Below, piece after piece: positions 26,578-35,342 of a stretch of DNA of 64,000 nt. Position 1 is the first letter of the stretch, and each line of letters begins with the position of its first letter. This stretch comes from JAKAXS01 sp965279065. Its GTDB lineage: Bacteria > Pseudomonadota > Alphaproteobacteria > Rhizobiales > Hyphomicrobiaceae. Under the pieces are notes generated by a model. That model ran no database searches. It had not been told where the DNA came from and saw only the letters and a program-made list of their open reading frames with translations. The DNA lies in assembly GCA_965279065.1 (NCBI GenBank), contig OZ257134.1:992001-1056000 (forward strand), in the 5' to 3' direction. The position numbers and the translations under genes were made by a program.

Positions 26578-27018
26578 TTAGGGCAGCGGCCGTTGCCCCC
26601 AGAATATCGCGATGATGATCGAGATCACCGAGAAGATCAGGCCGGCGATCGACATGCCGAACGTCCACCAGAACGTGTTGAGCCTGAGACGCATGTACTC
26701 GGAGCGCAGCGCCTCCATCTCGGGATTGCGCCCACGTCCGCCGCCGCCACCTGCGGGGGGCTCTTCCTTCAGGAATGCCATGAACCCGCCAGAGAGCGCC
26801 CAATAGCGGCCGGCGTTGGTGAGCGCGATTTCCGTGCGGCCGTCGTCGGCAAACTTTGCCAATTTGCTGCGCACAAGTAGATCGGCACCGGCCTTGAGCG
26901 CCGCTAACTGCTCGGCGTTTCCGCCGTCAGCCTGCTCAAAGACCGCCAAAGGAGACGAGACATAGGCCGACTCCAGCAGAACGGACGCGGTTGCCTCAGG
27001 TGAACCCGCTGCCTCCAC
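26578..27018 (-). CDS. Small membrane protein of unknown function
   Basis: A 146-residue protein. The first 80 residues are soluble and helical (KAGADLLVRSKLAKFADD and ITLTNAGRYWALSGG-like segment, resembling a winged-helix end). A Gly-rich linker follows and then a C-terminal membrane segment (about residues 118-140). The GTG start at 27018 has GGGAG at the right distance, inside the 12-bp gap behind icd, so it is likely translated from the icd transcript. I do not recognise a named family. Confidence 0.62.
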   Translation of the reverse strand: MEAAGSPEATASVLLESAYVSSPLAVFEQADGGNAEQLAALKAGADLLVRSKLAKFADDGRTEIALTNAGRYWALSGGFMAFLKEEPPAGGGGGRGRNPEMEALRSEYMRLRLNTFWWTFGMSIAGLIFSVISIIIAIFWGQRPLP

Positions 27019-27030
27019 GTGACGGTCTCC

Positions 27031-28254
27031 CTAAGCGGCAGCCTTCGCCATCGCCGCCTTGAGATTGGCGTCCACCTTGTCCAGGAAGCCCGTCGTCGAC
27101 AGCCATTTCTGATCCGCGCCGACGAGCAGCGCCAGATCCTTCGTCATGAAGCCGGCCTCGACCGTGTCGACGCACACCCTCTCCAGCGTCGCTGCGAACT
27201 TCGCCAGCTGATCGTTGCCGTCCAGCTTGGCGCGATGCGCCAGTCCCCGCGTCCAGGCGAAGATCGAGGCGATGGAGTTGGTCGAGGTCTCCTTGCCCTT
27301 CTGGTGCTCGCGGTAGTGACGGGTCACGGTGCCGTGCGCGGCTTCGGCTTCCACCGTCCGGCCGTCCGGCGTCATCAGCACCGACGTCATAAGGCCCAGC
27401 GAGCCGAAACCCTGCGCCACCGTGTCGGACTGCACGTCGCCGTCGTAGTTCTTGCACGCCCACACGTAGCCGCCCGACCATTTCATCGCCGACGCCACCA
27501 TGTCGTCGATCAGGCGGTGTTCGTAGATCAGTTTGCGCTTGTCGAACTCGGCCTTGAACTCAGCCTCGAACACCTCCTGGAACAGATCCTTGAAGCGGCC
27601 GTCGTACGCCTTGAGGATCGTGTTCTTGGTCGACAGGTAGACCGGATAATTACGTGCCAGGCCGTAGTTCAGCGAGGCGCGCGCGAACTCGCGGATCGAG
27701 TCGTCGAGATTGTACATCGCCATGGCAACGCCCGCGTCCGGCGCCTTGAACACCTCGCGCTCAATCACCGTGCCGTCCTCGCCGACGAACTTGATCGTCA
27801 GCGTGCCCTTGCCCGGAAACTTGAAGTCCGTGGCGCGATACTGGTCGCCGAAGGCGTGACGGCCGATGATGATCGGCTGCGTCCAGCCTGGCACCAGCCG
27901 CGGCACGTTGCGGGCGATGATGGGCTCGCGGAAAATGACGCCGCCGAGAATGTTGCGGATCGTGCCGTTGGGCGATTTCCACATTTCCTTGAGATTGAAT
28001 TCTTTGACACGCGCTTCGTCCGGCGTGATCGTCGCGCACTTGACGCCGACGCCGTGCTTCTTGATCGCGTTGGCCGCGTCGATCGTTACCTGGTCCTTGG
28101 TCTTGTCACGGTGTTCGACGCCGAGGTCGTAGTACTCCAGGTTCACGTCGAGGTACGGCGTAACCAGCTTGTCCTTGATCAACTGCCAGATGATGCGCGT
28201 CATCTCATCGCCGTCGAGCTCAACGACGGTGCCGGTGACCTTGATCTTCGTCAT
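27031..28254 (-). CDS. icd: NADP-dependent isocitrate dehydrogenase
   Basis: A 407-residue homodimeric IDH of the eukaryote-like type used by many Alphaproteobacteria. It oxidises isocitrate to 2-oxoglutarate in the TCA cycle and makes NADPH. Visible are VVELDGDEMTRIIWQ at the start, the substrate motif KSPNGTIRNILGG, the metal-binding Asp residues in NYDGDVQSDTVAQGFGSLG, and the NADP-binding EAAHGTVTRHYREH. Length is standard. The next gene starts 12 bp after its stop. Confidence 0.96.
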   Translation of the reverse strand: MTKIKVTGTVVELDGDEMTRIIWQLIKDKLVTPYLDVNLEYYDLGVEHRDKTKDQVTIDAANAIKKHGVGVKCATITPDEARVKEFNLKEMWKSPNGTIRNILGGVIFREPIIARNVPRLVPGWTQPIIIGRHAFGDQYRATDFKFPGKGTLTIKFVGEDGTVIEREVFKAPDAGVAMAMYNLDDSIREFARASLNYGLARNYPVYLSTKNTILKAYDGRFKDLFQEVFEAEFKAEFDKRKLIYEHRLIDDMVASAMKWSGGYVWACKNYDGDVQSDTVAQGFGSLGLMTSVLMTPDGRTVEAEAAHGTVTRHYREHQKGKETSTNSIASIFAWTRGLAHRAKLDGNDQLAKFAATLERVCVDTVEAGFMTKDLALLVGADQKWLSTTGFLDKVDANLKAAMAKAAA

Positions 28255-28423
28255 GGGAAAAGAACCTCGGGATGGTGTCGGAATACTTAATTTGCCCGCA
28301 CCATAGCGGCGCTATTGCGCTGCAACAAGTTGTCTTAGTGCGGAGACGCGGTGCTATTTCCCGCACACATCGGGGCTTTTGGCCTAGAACGCGAAAATCG
28401 CGCACACGCCACTGGACCGCTTG

Positions 28424-29677
28424 ATGAAAATCGAACTCCGCCCGGCTGACGGGCAGTTGACTCCCATGCTAGCAGCAACGGCGCATCCGCTCGCCGAAAT
28501 CGTTCATGCCTGCCATGAGCGAACGATCGACCAGGGCATCGAGCGGCTTGCCATCCCGGGCCTTGATCGCGACACGCTGGAGCCGATCCTCACCTATTGC
28601 GCCGAGCTGCGTTGCGAGGCCGACAATGCGACCTGTCCCGGCTGCAAGCGACGCACCGAAGCGCAGGGCATCACCTCGATCGACGAGTTCATCGCCCGCC
28701 ATCACGAGATCGTCGTCGGCGATGGGCAGGTCCGCCTCATGGGACAGGGCGAAGCGACCCTCCACACGTCGGCACTGTCGGCGCTTGAGAAGACCTGGTC
28801 CGGCCAGAACTATTGGTTCTGGGCCCGCCGCGTCATCCGCAAGCTGCGCCACGGCGTCCGCCGCGCCCACATCCAGGGCAGCGCCGTCGCCGCCCAGGGA
28901 GAGACGCCGGCGATCATCCTGGTCGAACCCCAACTTGCCGACAACATCGGCATGGTGGCGCGTGCCATGGCGAATTTCGGCCTCGACGAACTTCGCCTGG
29001 TGGCTCCGCGGGATGGCTGGCCCAACGACAAGGCCCGCATCGCCGCGTCCGGTGCCAACTACGTGATCGATGACGCCCAAGCCTATGCAACATTTGAGGA
29101 TTCAATCGCCGATCTGAACTGGGTCGCCGCCACCACGGCGCGCCAGCGCGATCTGCGCAAACCCATCCTGACGCCTGAGGCCACGATCGCCGAGATCAAG
29201 TCCCGAACCGCCCGCGGCGAGCGTTGCGGCATTCTCTTCGGGCGCGAGCGCAACGGCCTGGAGACGGGCGAAATCGCCAACGCCGACGCCATCGTCATGA
29301 TCCCGGTGAACTCTCGATTCGCCTCTTTGAACCTCGCGCAGGCCACTCTGCTGCTGGGCTACGAGTGGATGCGCACCAGTGACGAGGCGAGCCTCGGGCG
29401 CGTCACGACCTACGAACAGCCGGTCCAAACCGGTCTTTACCTCAATCAGGATCGGCCCGCGACGAAGGCCGAAATGGATGCTCTTTATTCACATCTAGAA
29501 GCTGAGCTGGAGCGGCTAGGCTTTTTCAATCCGCCACATAAACGCCCGACGGTGGTGCGAAATATCCGCACGATGTTGGGGCGAATGCAGGCGACAGAGC
29601 AGGAGGTTCGGACGCTCCGTGGCATTGTTGCCACGCTTGCACAGGGCAAGGGACACGGCCGCAAGTCGCCCTTGTAG
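28424..29677 (+). CDS. trmJ: TrmJ-type rRNA/tRNA methyltransferase fused to a Cys-rich N-terminal domain
   Basis: A 417-residue protein. Residues 160-417 are a SPOUT methyltransferase of the TrmJ group: PAIILVEPQLADNIGMVARA, then ILFGRERNGLETGEI, then MIPVNSRFASLNLAQA forming the SAM-binding knot. TrmJ methylates ribose 32 in tRNAs. Residues 1-150 are an extra domain with Cys59-X4-Cys64-X6-Cys71-X2-Cys74, suggesting a zinc or iron-sulfur site, and a basic end WARRVIRKLRHGVRR. No ATG, GTG or TTG lies in frame near the domain junction, so separate translation is unlikely. I do not recognise the added domain. The start could also be TTG 28421. Confidence 0.85.
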   Translation: MKIELRPADGQLTPMLAATAHPLAEIVHACHERTIDQGIERLAIPGLDRDTLEPILTYCAELRCEADNATCPGCKRRTEAQGITSIDEFIARHHEIVVGDGQVRLMGQGEATLHTSALSALEKTWSGQNYWFWARRVIRKLRHGVRRAHIQGSAVAAQGETPAIILVEPQLADNIGMVARAMANFGLDELRLVAPRDGWPNDKARIAASGANYVIDDAQAYATFEDSIADLNWVAATTARQRDLRKPILTPEATIAEIKSRTARGERCGILFGRERNGLETGEIANADAIVMIPVNSRFASLNLAQATLLLGYEWMRTSDEASLGRVTTYEQPVQTGLYLNQDRPATKAEMDALYSHLEAELERLGFFNPPHKRPTVVRNIRTMLGRMQATEQEVRTLRGIVATLAQGKGHGRKSPL

Positions 29678-29851
29678 TGCGCCATGCTTTGGCCAAGTTT
29701 TAAGCCGAGCGATGCCCGTCAGAACAGCAGGGAACTACCCCGCATGCAGCGTCGGTTTCGGCAATCTGCGGGAGCACAACAACAATTGGCAATAACGGCC
29801 TCCGGAAGCAACCGGGCGCTCGGGATTTGGGACATAGGTTTGGAGATGCGG

Positions 29852-30466
29852 ATGATGAGGATGGCGGGGACCAAATGCATCGGCGCCGCGGCAGCGCTAC
29901 TGGCTTTTCTGCCGGGCCCTGCCAGTGCCCAGGAAGAGATGAGCGAAAAGAGCGTCCGAACCGTCATGGAATACGCTTGGCTGCAGCTGCCGGCGCAATA
30001 CACCACCAAGGACGGCAAGACGATCATCACCGACAAGAAGAACCGCGATGCGGCGGTAGTGCCGCTGGAAGAAGCGCGGGAAGTGATCAAGGTCGGTTAT
30101 CGTTCGGCCCACGCCCAGATTTGCGAGTTGAAGGAGGACCAGATCCTCAACCGCAACTCGCTCGTCCGCCGCGAGGCGGAAAAGAAGAAGTGGTCCGACC
30201 AGCAGATGCTGTACATCCAGCAGCTGCACCTCACCACGGTCATGCTGATGACGGGCACCGTTAAGGTCGTCGAAAAGATCGATGGCAAGGACGTCGTGAC
30301 CGATGAGAAACCTGGCGCCAAGGGCGGCTGCACCGAAGAGCAGCGTGCCAAGGTCAGGGAAGCCATCGCCACTTACGTCAAGACCGGCCCCGCGGTGGCA
30401 TTGACGGCGGGCGCCCCGACGGCAACCGGCTCGGTGACGCCGGCTCCGGCCGCCGACAAGCAGTAG
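29852..30466 (+). CDS. Exported protein of unknown function
   Basis: About 204 residues with a signal peptide (cleaved near PASAQE). The mature part is mainly helical and charged, with SEKSVRTVMEYAWLQLPAQY near the start, ICELKEDQILNRNSL in the middle, and a low-complexity Ala/Pro/Thr C-terminus. One Cys pair (ICEL, GGCTEEQ) may form a disulfide. GGAG lies 7 bp before the ATG at 29852; in-frame ATGs at 29846 and 29861 are alternatives. No named family recognised. A terminator follows at 30532. Confidence 0.65.
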   Translation: MMRMAGTKCIGAAAALLAFLPGPASAQEEMSEKSVRTVMEYAWLQLPAQYTTKDGKTIITDKKNRDAAVVPLEEAREVIKVGYRSAHAQICELKEDQILNRNSLVRREAEKKKWSDQQMLYIQQLHLTTVMLMTGTVKVVEKIDGKDVVTDEKPGAKGGCTEEQRAKVREAIATYVKTGPAVALTAGAPTATGSVTPAPAADKQ

Positions 30467-30489
30467 GCGGACCCCGAAATGCCCCGCGC

Positions 30490-30518
30490 TTGACGCCGGG
30501 GCCTGGGAGGGCTATCAG
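30490..30518 (+). promoter_or_regulatory. Possible rpsD promoter
   Basis: TTGACG (30490-30495), 17-bp spacer, TATCAG (30513-30518). It lies before a terminator-like hairpin and about 150 bp before rpsD, so if real the hairpin would sit at the 5' end of the leader. Confidence 0.28.
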
Positions 30519-30531
30519 AACGCCAGAAATG

Positions 30532-30553
30532 CGGGCCTAGCGGCCCGTTTTTC
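30532..30553 (+). terminator. Rho-independent terminator after the exported-protein gene
   Basis: CGGGCC (30532-30537), loop TAGC, GGCCCG (30542-30547), then TTTTTC. A compact perfect stem with a T-run, downstream of the gene ending at 30466 and upstream of rpsD. Confidence 0.7.
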
Positions 30554-30661
30554 ATTTTGCGCACCCGCGGCGGGCCCGATTAGTGGCTTTGCCTGTCGGC
30601 TGGAGAGATCCGGCAGAGGAGGGGGCGCTCCAGCAACTTTAAGCACATGGAGTGCCTGACT

Positions 30662-31279
30662 ATGACGAAGCGCATCCGCGCCAAGCACAAGATCGACCGC
30701 CGCCTGGGTGAAAACATCTGGGGCCGTCCCAAGAGCCCGCTCAACAAGCGCGAAAGCCGCCCCGGCCAGCACGGCGAACGCCGCGTCTCCAAGACGTCGG
30801 ACTTCGGCCAGCAGCTCAAGGCCAAGCAGAAGCTGAAGGGCTACTACGGCTCGATCTCCGAGCGCCAGTTCATCAAGGTCTACAAGGAAGCCGCCCGCCT
30901 CAAGGGCTCGACGTCCGAGCACCTGATCGGCCTTCTCGAACGCCGCCTCGACGCCGTCGTCTACCGCGCCAAGTTCGTGCCGACCGTGTTCGCCGCCCGT
31001 CAGTTCGTTTCGCACGGCCACGTCACCGTCAACGGCCGCCGCGTGACCGTGCCGTCCTTCCGCTGCCGCATCGGCGACGTGATCGAGGTCAAGGAGAAGG
31101 CACGTCAGCTTCCCCTCGTTCTCGAAGCCATCAAGTCGGCTGAACGCGACGTGCCCGACTACGTCGAAACCGATCACAACAAGATGACCGCCAAGCTGTC
31201 GCGCATCCCGGCTTTGTCCGATGTGCCGTACCCGGTCACCATGGAGCCCAATCTGGTCGTCGAATTCTACTCGCGCTAA
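30662..31279 (+). CDS. rpsD: 30S ribosomal protein S4
   Basis: A 205-residue uS4, which binds 16S rRNA early in small-subunit assembly. The opening KHKIDRRLGENIWGRPKSP, the S4 RNA-binding fold around LERRLDAVVYRAKFVPTVFAARQFVSHGHVTVNG-type segment, and the end EPNLVVEFYSR are all typical of Alphaproteobacteria. The ATG at 30662 has GGAG about 9 bp upstream. As usual in this order, rpsD stands alone away from the other ribosomal operons. A strong terminator follows. Confidence 0.97.
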   Translation: MTKRIRAKHKIDRRLGENIWGRPKSPLNKRESRPGQHGERRVSKTSDFGQQLKAKQKLKGYYGSISERQFIKVYKEAARLKGSTSEHLIGLLERRLDAVVYRAKFVPTVFAARQFVSHGHVTVNGRRVTVPSFRCRIGDVIEVKEKARQLPLVLEAIKSAERDVPDYVETDHNKMTAKLSRIPALSDVPYPVTMEPNLVVEFYSR

Positions 31280-31301
31280 TCGCGCAGTATCTTCGAATGC
31301 G

Positions 31302-31330
31302 AAAAGGCCGCCCTTTCGGGGCGGCCTTTT
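31302..31330. terminator. Bidirectional terminator between rpsD and the chemoreceptor gene
   Basis: AAAAGGCCGCCC (31302-31313), loop TTTCG, GGGCGGCCTTTT (31319-31330). The 12-bp stem is perfect and ends in T-runs on both strands, so it can serve both convergent genes. Confidence 0.85.
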
Positions 31331-31355
31331 CTGTATGGACCGATCCTGCGTATCG

Positions 31356-33437
31356 TTACGCCGCGCGCACGCGTGCCAGGAAGCCGTTCACCTCGCTCTG
31401 CAGCGTCCGCGACTGGTCGGACAGGTCCGCCGCCGTCGCAAGTACCTGCGAGGCTGCGGCTCCGGTCTCGTTCGTGGCTCTGTTGACGCCGTTGATGCTC
31501 TGCGCCGCGTCGTCCGTGCCGCGTGCAGCTTCGTGCACGTTGCGCGAGATTTCCTGCGTCGCCGCTCCCTGCTGCTCCACCGCCGCCGCGATCGACTGCG
31601 AGATAGCACTCATGTCCTTGATGGTGGCGCTGATCGCGTGGATGGCCTCGGCCGACCCGGCCGTTGCTTCCTGGATCGTAGCGATCTGCGCCGAGATGTC
31701 CTCCGTCGCCTTCGCCGTCTGGTTGGCGAGCGACTTCACCTCGCTGGCCACCACCGCGAACCCCTTGCCCGCATCGCCCGCACGTGCGGCCTCGATGGTG
31801 GCATTGAGCGCCAGCAGGTTGGTCTGCTCCGCGATCGCCTGGATGAGCGTCACCACCTCGCCGACCTTCTGTGCAGAAGATACGAGGCTCTGAATGCGCC
31901 CGTCCGTCTCCCGGGCCTTCTCCACGGCCTGCACCGCGATGGCGCTGGACTGCGTCACCTGGCCGGAGATTTCGCTGATCGAACTCGCCAGCTGTCCACT
32001 GGCCGAGGCGACCACGTGCACGTTCTTGGCTGCTTCCTCGGTCGCGCTGGCAACGGAGGCCGACTGCCGCGCGGCCTCGTCCGCCGTGGCCGTCAGGGCC
32101 TGCGCTGCCGACTGCATCTGGGAGGCGGCCGACGACACTTTGCCGACGACCCCGCCGATGGCGATCTCGAACTCGTTGGCCAGCAGGTCCATGGCATTGC
32201 GACGATCGCTTTCGGCTTTGGCGCGCATCGCCGTCTCCGTCTCTGCGTCCTTGGCCGCTTTGGCCTTGAGGGCCTCGCGGAAGTTCACGATGGCCTGGCC
32301 GATGCTGCCGACTTCGTCCGCGCGGGTAGCCTCCGGCACAGCTGCGTCGTAGTTGCCCTCCGCCATGCGCTGCACCGTACGGCCGAGCGACAGCAGCGGC
32401 GCGCCGACCAGCACTCGCATCAGGCCGTAGAGGATGGCAGCGCACATCAGCGTGCTGACGGCCGCCTGCGTGATCACGTTCCACTTCGCATGGCTGACCG
32501 CGGCGGAAAGCGTCGCATCTGGCACAGCGACGACCGCAGCCCACTTGTCGATCGTTTGACCTGCTGCAATCGGCACGGCCATGTAGCGCCACATCGTCTG
32601 GTCGGGGCCTTGTGCCTCGAACTGGATGCTCTTGTCGGCGGCGATCGCGTCTGTGGCGGCCTTGGCGACGGCGGTGTCAAATTCGCTGACTTTCTTGCCG
32701 CTGGCCTTCTCATTCGGATGCGCGACTGCGACGCCGGAGCCGGACACGATGCTGATGTAGCCCGTTTCGAATGGCTTCACCTTGCCCATATCGGCGTTGA
32801 TGTCGCCGAGTGCGATATCGATGCCGCCGACGCCGGCGAATTTGCCGTCGATCTTGATCGGCACGGACAGCGACATGATGACCTGGTCCTTGCCGGAGAT
32901 CGGGTAGACGTACGGTTCGATCGCCACCGCACGGTCGAGCTTCTTGGGGTTCAGGTAATAGTCTCCCTCACCTGGTTTGTCGTAGCCGATGAGGACTTCG
33001 CGCTTGATCGCGCCGCCGCTGCGGACCCAGTACGGCACGAAGCGTCCTGTGGCATCCCAGGTGGGCTTACCGGCGAACTCGGTGTCGCGCCCATCGAGAG
33101 CATCGGGCTCCCAGCCGGTCCACACCCCAAGGATGCTGGGATTGAGCTCCAGCGTGTTCCTCAGAACCGCGTCGTAAGCCGCGCGGTCGGCGACGCCGCT
33201 GTTGCGCATCCCCGTTGCCATGGCGACGACGCCGTCTGCCGTTTTTCGGGCCATGTCGAGACGGGCCCGCACGTCGGCCGCGTACCGAGCCGTAGTCTCG
33301 GACTGAATCAGTTGCGTTTCCTGCGCGATAGTGGTGCCGATGCGATCCAGGAGGATCACGGTGCCGGCGGCGAACACGACCGCCACGGCGGCGCCGCCCA
33401 ACAGGGAAACCTTCAAAGGTAGTGACTTGATTTGCAT
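31356..33437 (-). CDS. Methyl-accepting chemotaxis protein with dCache-like sensor
   Basis: A 693-residue chemoreceptor. A first membrane helix (about 8-30) is followed by a large periplasmic dCache-like sensor (about 35-300), with the GVWTGWEPDALDGRD and YKVVIMSLSVPI-like features of these domains. A second membrane helix leads to a HAMP domain, and the cytoplasmic signalling domain has the hairpin-tip block NLLALNATIEAARAGDAGKGFAVVA. Such domains often bind amino acids or amines. The ATG at 33437 has GGCGGG upstream. No che genes are adjacent. Confidence 0.92.
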   Translation of the reverse strand: MQIKSLPLKVSLLGGAAVAVVFAAGTVILLDRIGTTIAQETQLIQSETTARYAADVRARLDMARKTADGVVAMATGMRNSGVADRAAYDAVLRNTLELNPSILGVWTGWEPDALDGRDTEFAGKPTWDATGRFVPYWVRSGGAIKREVLIGYDKPGEGDYYLNPKKLDRAVAIEPYVYPISGKDQVIMSLSVPIKIDGKFAGVGGIDIALGDINADMGKVKPFETGYISIVSGSGVAVAHPNEKASGKKVSEFDTAVAKAATDAIAADKSIQFEAQGPDQTMWRYMAVPIAAGQTIDKWAAVVAVPDATLSAAVSHAKWNVITQAAVSTLMCAAILYGLMRVLVGAPLLSLGRTVQRMAEGNYDAAVPEATRADEVGSIGQAIVNFREALKAKAAKDAETETAMRAKAESDRRNAMDLLANEFEIAIGGVVGKVSSAASQMQSAAQALTATADEAARQSASVASATEEAAKNVHVVASASGQLASSISEISGQVTQSSAIAVQAVEKARETDGRIQSLVSSAQKVGEVVTLIQAIAEQTNLLALNATIEAARAGDAGKGFAVVASEVKSLANQTAKATEDISAQIATIQEATAGSAEAIHAISATIKDMSAISQSIAAAVEQQGAATQEISRNVHEAARGTDDAAQSINGVNRATNETGAAASQVLATAADLSDQSRTLQSEVNGFLARVRAA

Positions 33438-33515
33438 TGCCCGCCCGCCAGATACAAGAATTGAGGTAAGCAAAGAAATAGCGGACAGCCGTAGATATAT
33501 GATTAACAACGAATT

Positions 33516-33561
33516 TATCAGCTATCTGATAGCGACTACAGAACGTTAAATCTCACGTTCT
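33516..33561 (-). promoter_or_regulatory. Two inverted repeats between the PqiA-like and chemoreceptor genes
   Basis: TATCAG-CTAT-CTGATA (33516-33531) is a perfect 6-bp dyad 79 bp before the chemoreceptor start. AGAACGT (33540-33546) and ACGTTCT (33555-33561) form a 7-bp stem just past the stop of the PqiA-like gene. The first may be an operator. The second lacks a clear T-run and is only a weak terminator candidate. Confidence 0.4.
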
Positions 33562-33564
33562 GAT

Positions 33565-34662
33565 CTACGCCTGCGGCCGCGGCATCGGCCCGTTGGCTAT
33601 TTTCCTGGGTGTCGGCAGGGGCATCGGCACCGGCTCTACGGCGCGCGCGGACTGCGGAACGGTATTCGCCCAGCCGTAGGCGAACATCGTCATGATGGCG
33701 CTGGCGGCGAAGAAATAGACGCCGGGGAGCACGTCAGCCTCCGTATAGCCGGACGAGTTCACGTAGAAGATCAATAGCGCCAGCACCATGACGTCGGTCA
33801 TCGAGTATCGGCCGAGCCACTCCATCGTCGAAATGGAGCGGGTTCGAAATTCGGCCGGCAGGTCGGGCGAGGTCAGCAGCGTCAGCAGGTAGAACAGCTT
33901 CAGGAATGGAAACAGGATCGAGAACAGGAACAGCACGACGGTCAGAAAATATTCCTCGTTCTCGAAAAGGGCCCAGATGATCGTCGCGATCGAGTGTTCC
34001 CGGCTCCACACGTACACGGTCGTAAAGCGGATGACCGGCAAAATGACGCCGAGCGCGAAGAACACGGTCGCCAGGATGATGAGGAAGCTCAGCACGAAGT
34101 TGCGGACGCTCGTGAACTTCGGCTTGGGGCCGCTTGCCGTTGGCGCGACGGGTTGCGGCACGACGATCGGCTGAGCCGCCTTCGGCAGCGCGGCCAGCCC
34201 TTCGAGCCGCAGCCAGGAGTAGGACAGGATCATCAGCAATACGGCCGCGGTGAAGAAGTAGACCCCCGTCAGACTGGCGGCGTCATAGACGCCCTGGCTC
34301 TTGATGAAGAAGATCGTCAGCGACAGCACGAGCACGTCGTGCATCGACCACTTGCCGAGCCACTCGAGCGCCCTGAGCCGCTTGTGCTGTCGCGTCAGCT
34401 CGCTCGCCGGCAGCGTCGAGACCAGCAGGAGGTACAGTAGCTTCGTGATCGGTAGAACGATCGAGAAGATCAGGATCGTGCCGCCGAGGAAGCTCTGCCC
34501 GTCATGGATCAGCACCCAGACGGTCGAGAGCAAAGAATGGTCGGTGCTGAAGATGAAGTACTTGGTCAGCCGGATGATGGGCAGGCTGATGCCGAGCGCC
34601 AGGCAGACGCTGGCGGCAATGATGCAGATGCTCAACAGAAACCGCCGCCCGCCGAGCCGCAT
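33565..34662 (-). CDS. Tandemly duplicated PqiA-like membrane protein
   Basis: A 365-residue inner-membrane protein made of two similar halves, each with four helices and the same order of motifs: LGISLPIIRLTKYFIF / LGVILPVIRFTTVYVW, then ILIFSIVLPITKLLYLL / FLFSILFPFLKLFYLL, then LEWLGKWSMHDVLVL / MEWLGRYSMTDVMVL. These are PqiA (paraquat-inducible protein A) signatures. The zinc-ribbon CxxC of classic PqiA is absent. PqiA partners an MCE protein in lipid transport, but no pqiB or pqiC is adjacent. The protein ends in a Pro-rich tail. Confidence 0.83.
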   Translation of the reverse strand: MRLGGRRFLLSICIIAASVCLALGISLPIIRLTKYFIFSTDHSLLSTVWVLIHDGQSFLGGTILIFSIVLPITKLLYLLLVSTLPASELTRQHKRLRALEWLGKWSMHDVLVLSLTIFFIKSQGVYDAASLTGVYFFTAAVLLMILSYSWLRLEGLAALPKAAQPIVVPQPVAPTASGPKPKFTSVRNFVLSFLIILATVFFALGVILPVIRFTTVYVWSREHSIATIIWALFENEEYFLTVVLFLFSILFPFLKLFYLLTLLTSPDLPAEFRTRSISTMEWLGRYSMTDVMVLALLIFYVNSSGYTEADVLPGVYFFAASAIMTMFAYGWANTVPQSARAVEPVPMPLPTPRKIANGPMPRPQA

Positions 34663-34850
34663 GACGCCCGTAAACTCCCAATTCCCAACCCAGCCGATGA
34701 AAGCGGCGGCGCACGGCGAAACTGAGGCTGGCGGCCCGAAGCTGACATCTGCCCATTGGAACAGCGAGTCGGCGACGTGAAAAGACCGGCTCGCGAGGAG
34801 CCGGCCGAAGTTGCGAGGGTCGTGGCAATGCGCTGGGAGTGCCTTGTTCG

Positions 34851-35126
34851 TTACGTCCGGCGCGCGCGGGCAATCGTGTAGTTCAACTGCGACTGCGCCT
34901 GGCGGATCTGACCGCGCTCGTAAGGCGTCACACGGCCGTCGGCACGGGCCCGGCGCTGCACCAGGGCGACCTTGAGCTTGGCGCGGGCAATGGCGATGTG
35001 TTCGAACGGCGTGACCTTGCCGGCCGCGTAGCCCGGCTTGCCATGATAGTGATTGTACTTGGGGGCGGCAGATGCCGCGCTTGCAGTCAAGACGAGGGCA
35101 GCTGCAGCAACGAATAGGGCTTTCAT
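34851..35126 (-). CDS. Small exported basic protein with a repeated motif
   Basis: A 91-residue protein with a signal peptide (residues 1-21, ASAAP). The mature part contains two related segments, GKVTPFEHIAIARAKLK and GRVTPYERGQIRQAQSQL. Each carries a TP(F/Y)E turn followed by a helix, recalling a degenerate EF-hand-like repeat. AGGAG lies 7 bp before the ATG at 35126; the ATG at 35132 would overlap that site. Very basic overall. Function unknown. Confidence 0.65.
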   Translation of the reverse strand: MKALFVAAAALVLTASAASAAPKYNHYHGKPGYAAGKVTPFEHIAIARAKLKVALVQRRARADGRVTPYERGQIRQAQSQLNYTIARARRT

Positions 35127-35283
35127 GATCATCTCCTGTTTTCTCTCCGGCGCCGCGTCGCGTTGTGCGTCTTCGTGCCGGTATGAGAAGAGAACGGGGG
35201 ATGCCCGCACGCTCCGTTGCTTAAAAAGTAGAAATGTTTTTAGTGGCTTAGATGAACGGCCATTCAGCTGCCGAGGCCGGCCG

Positions 35284-35321
35284 ACAAAATGAAAACGGGA
35301 GCGGCGAAGGCCACTCCCGTT
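35284..35321 (-). terminator. Terminator after grxD
   Basis: On the minus strand AACGGGAG-TGGC pairs with GCCG-CTCCCGTT (positions 35321-35294) across a 4-nt loop and is followed by TTCATTTT. It lies 21 bp past the grxD stop. Confidence 0.75.
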
Positions 35322-35342
35322 CGAATTCCGATCGCTCGATAC

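Noticed and set aside
31221..33422. 733-codon open frame antisense to the chemoreceptor
   Set aside because: Shadow of the chemoreceptor coding pattern; it also runs across the strong rpsD terminator.
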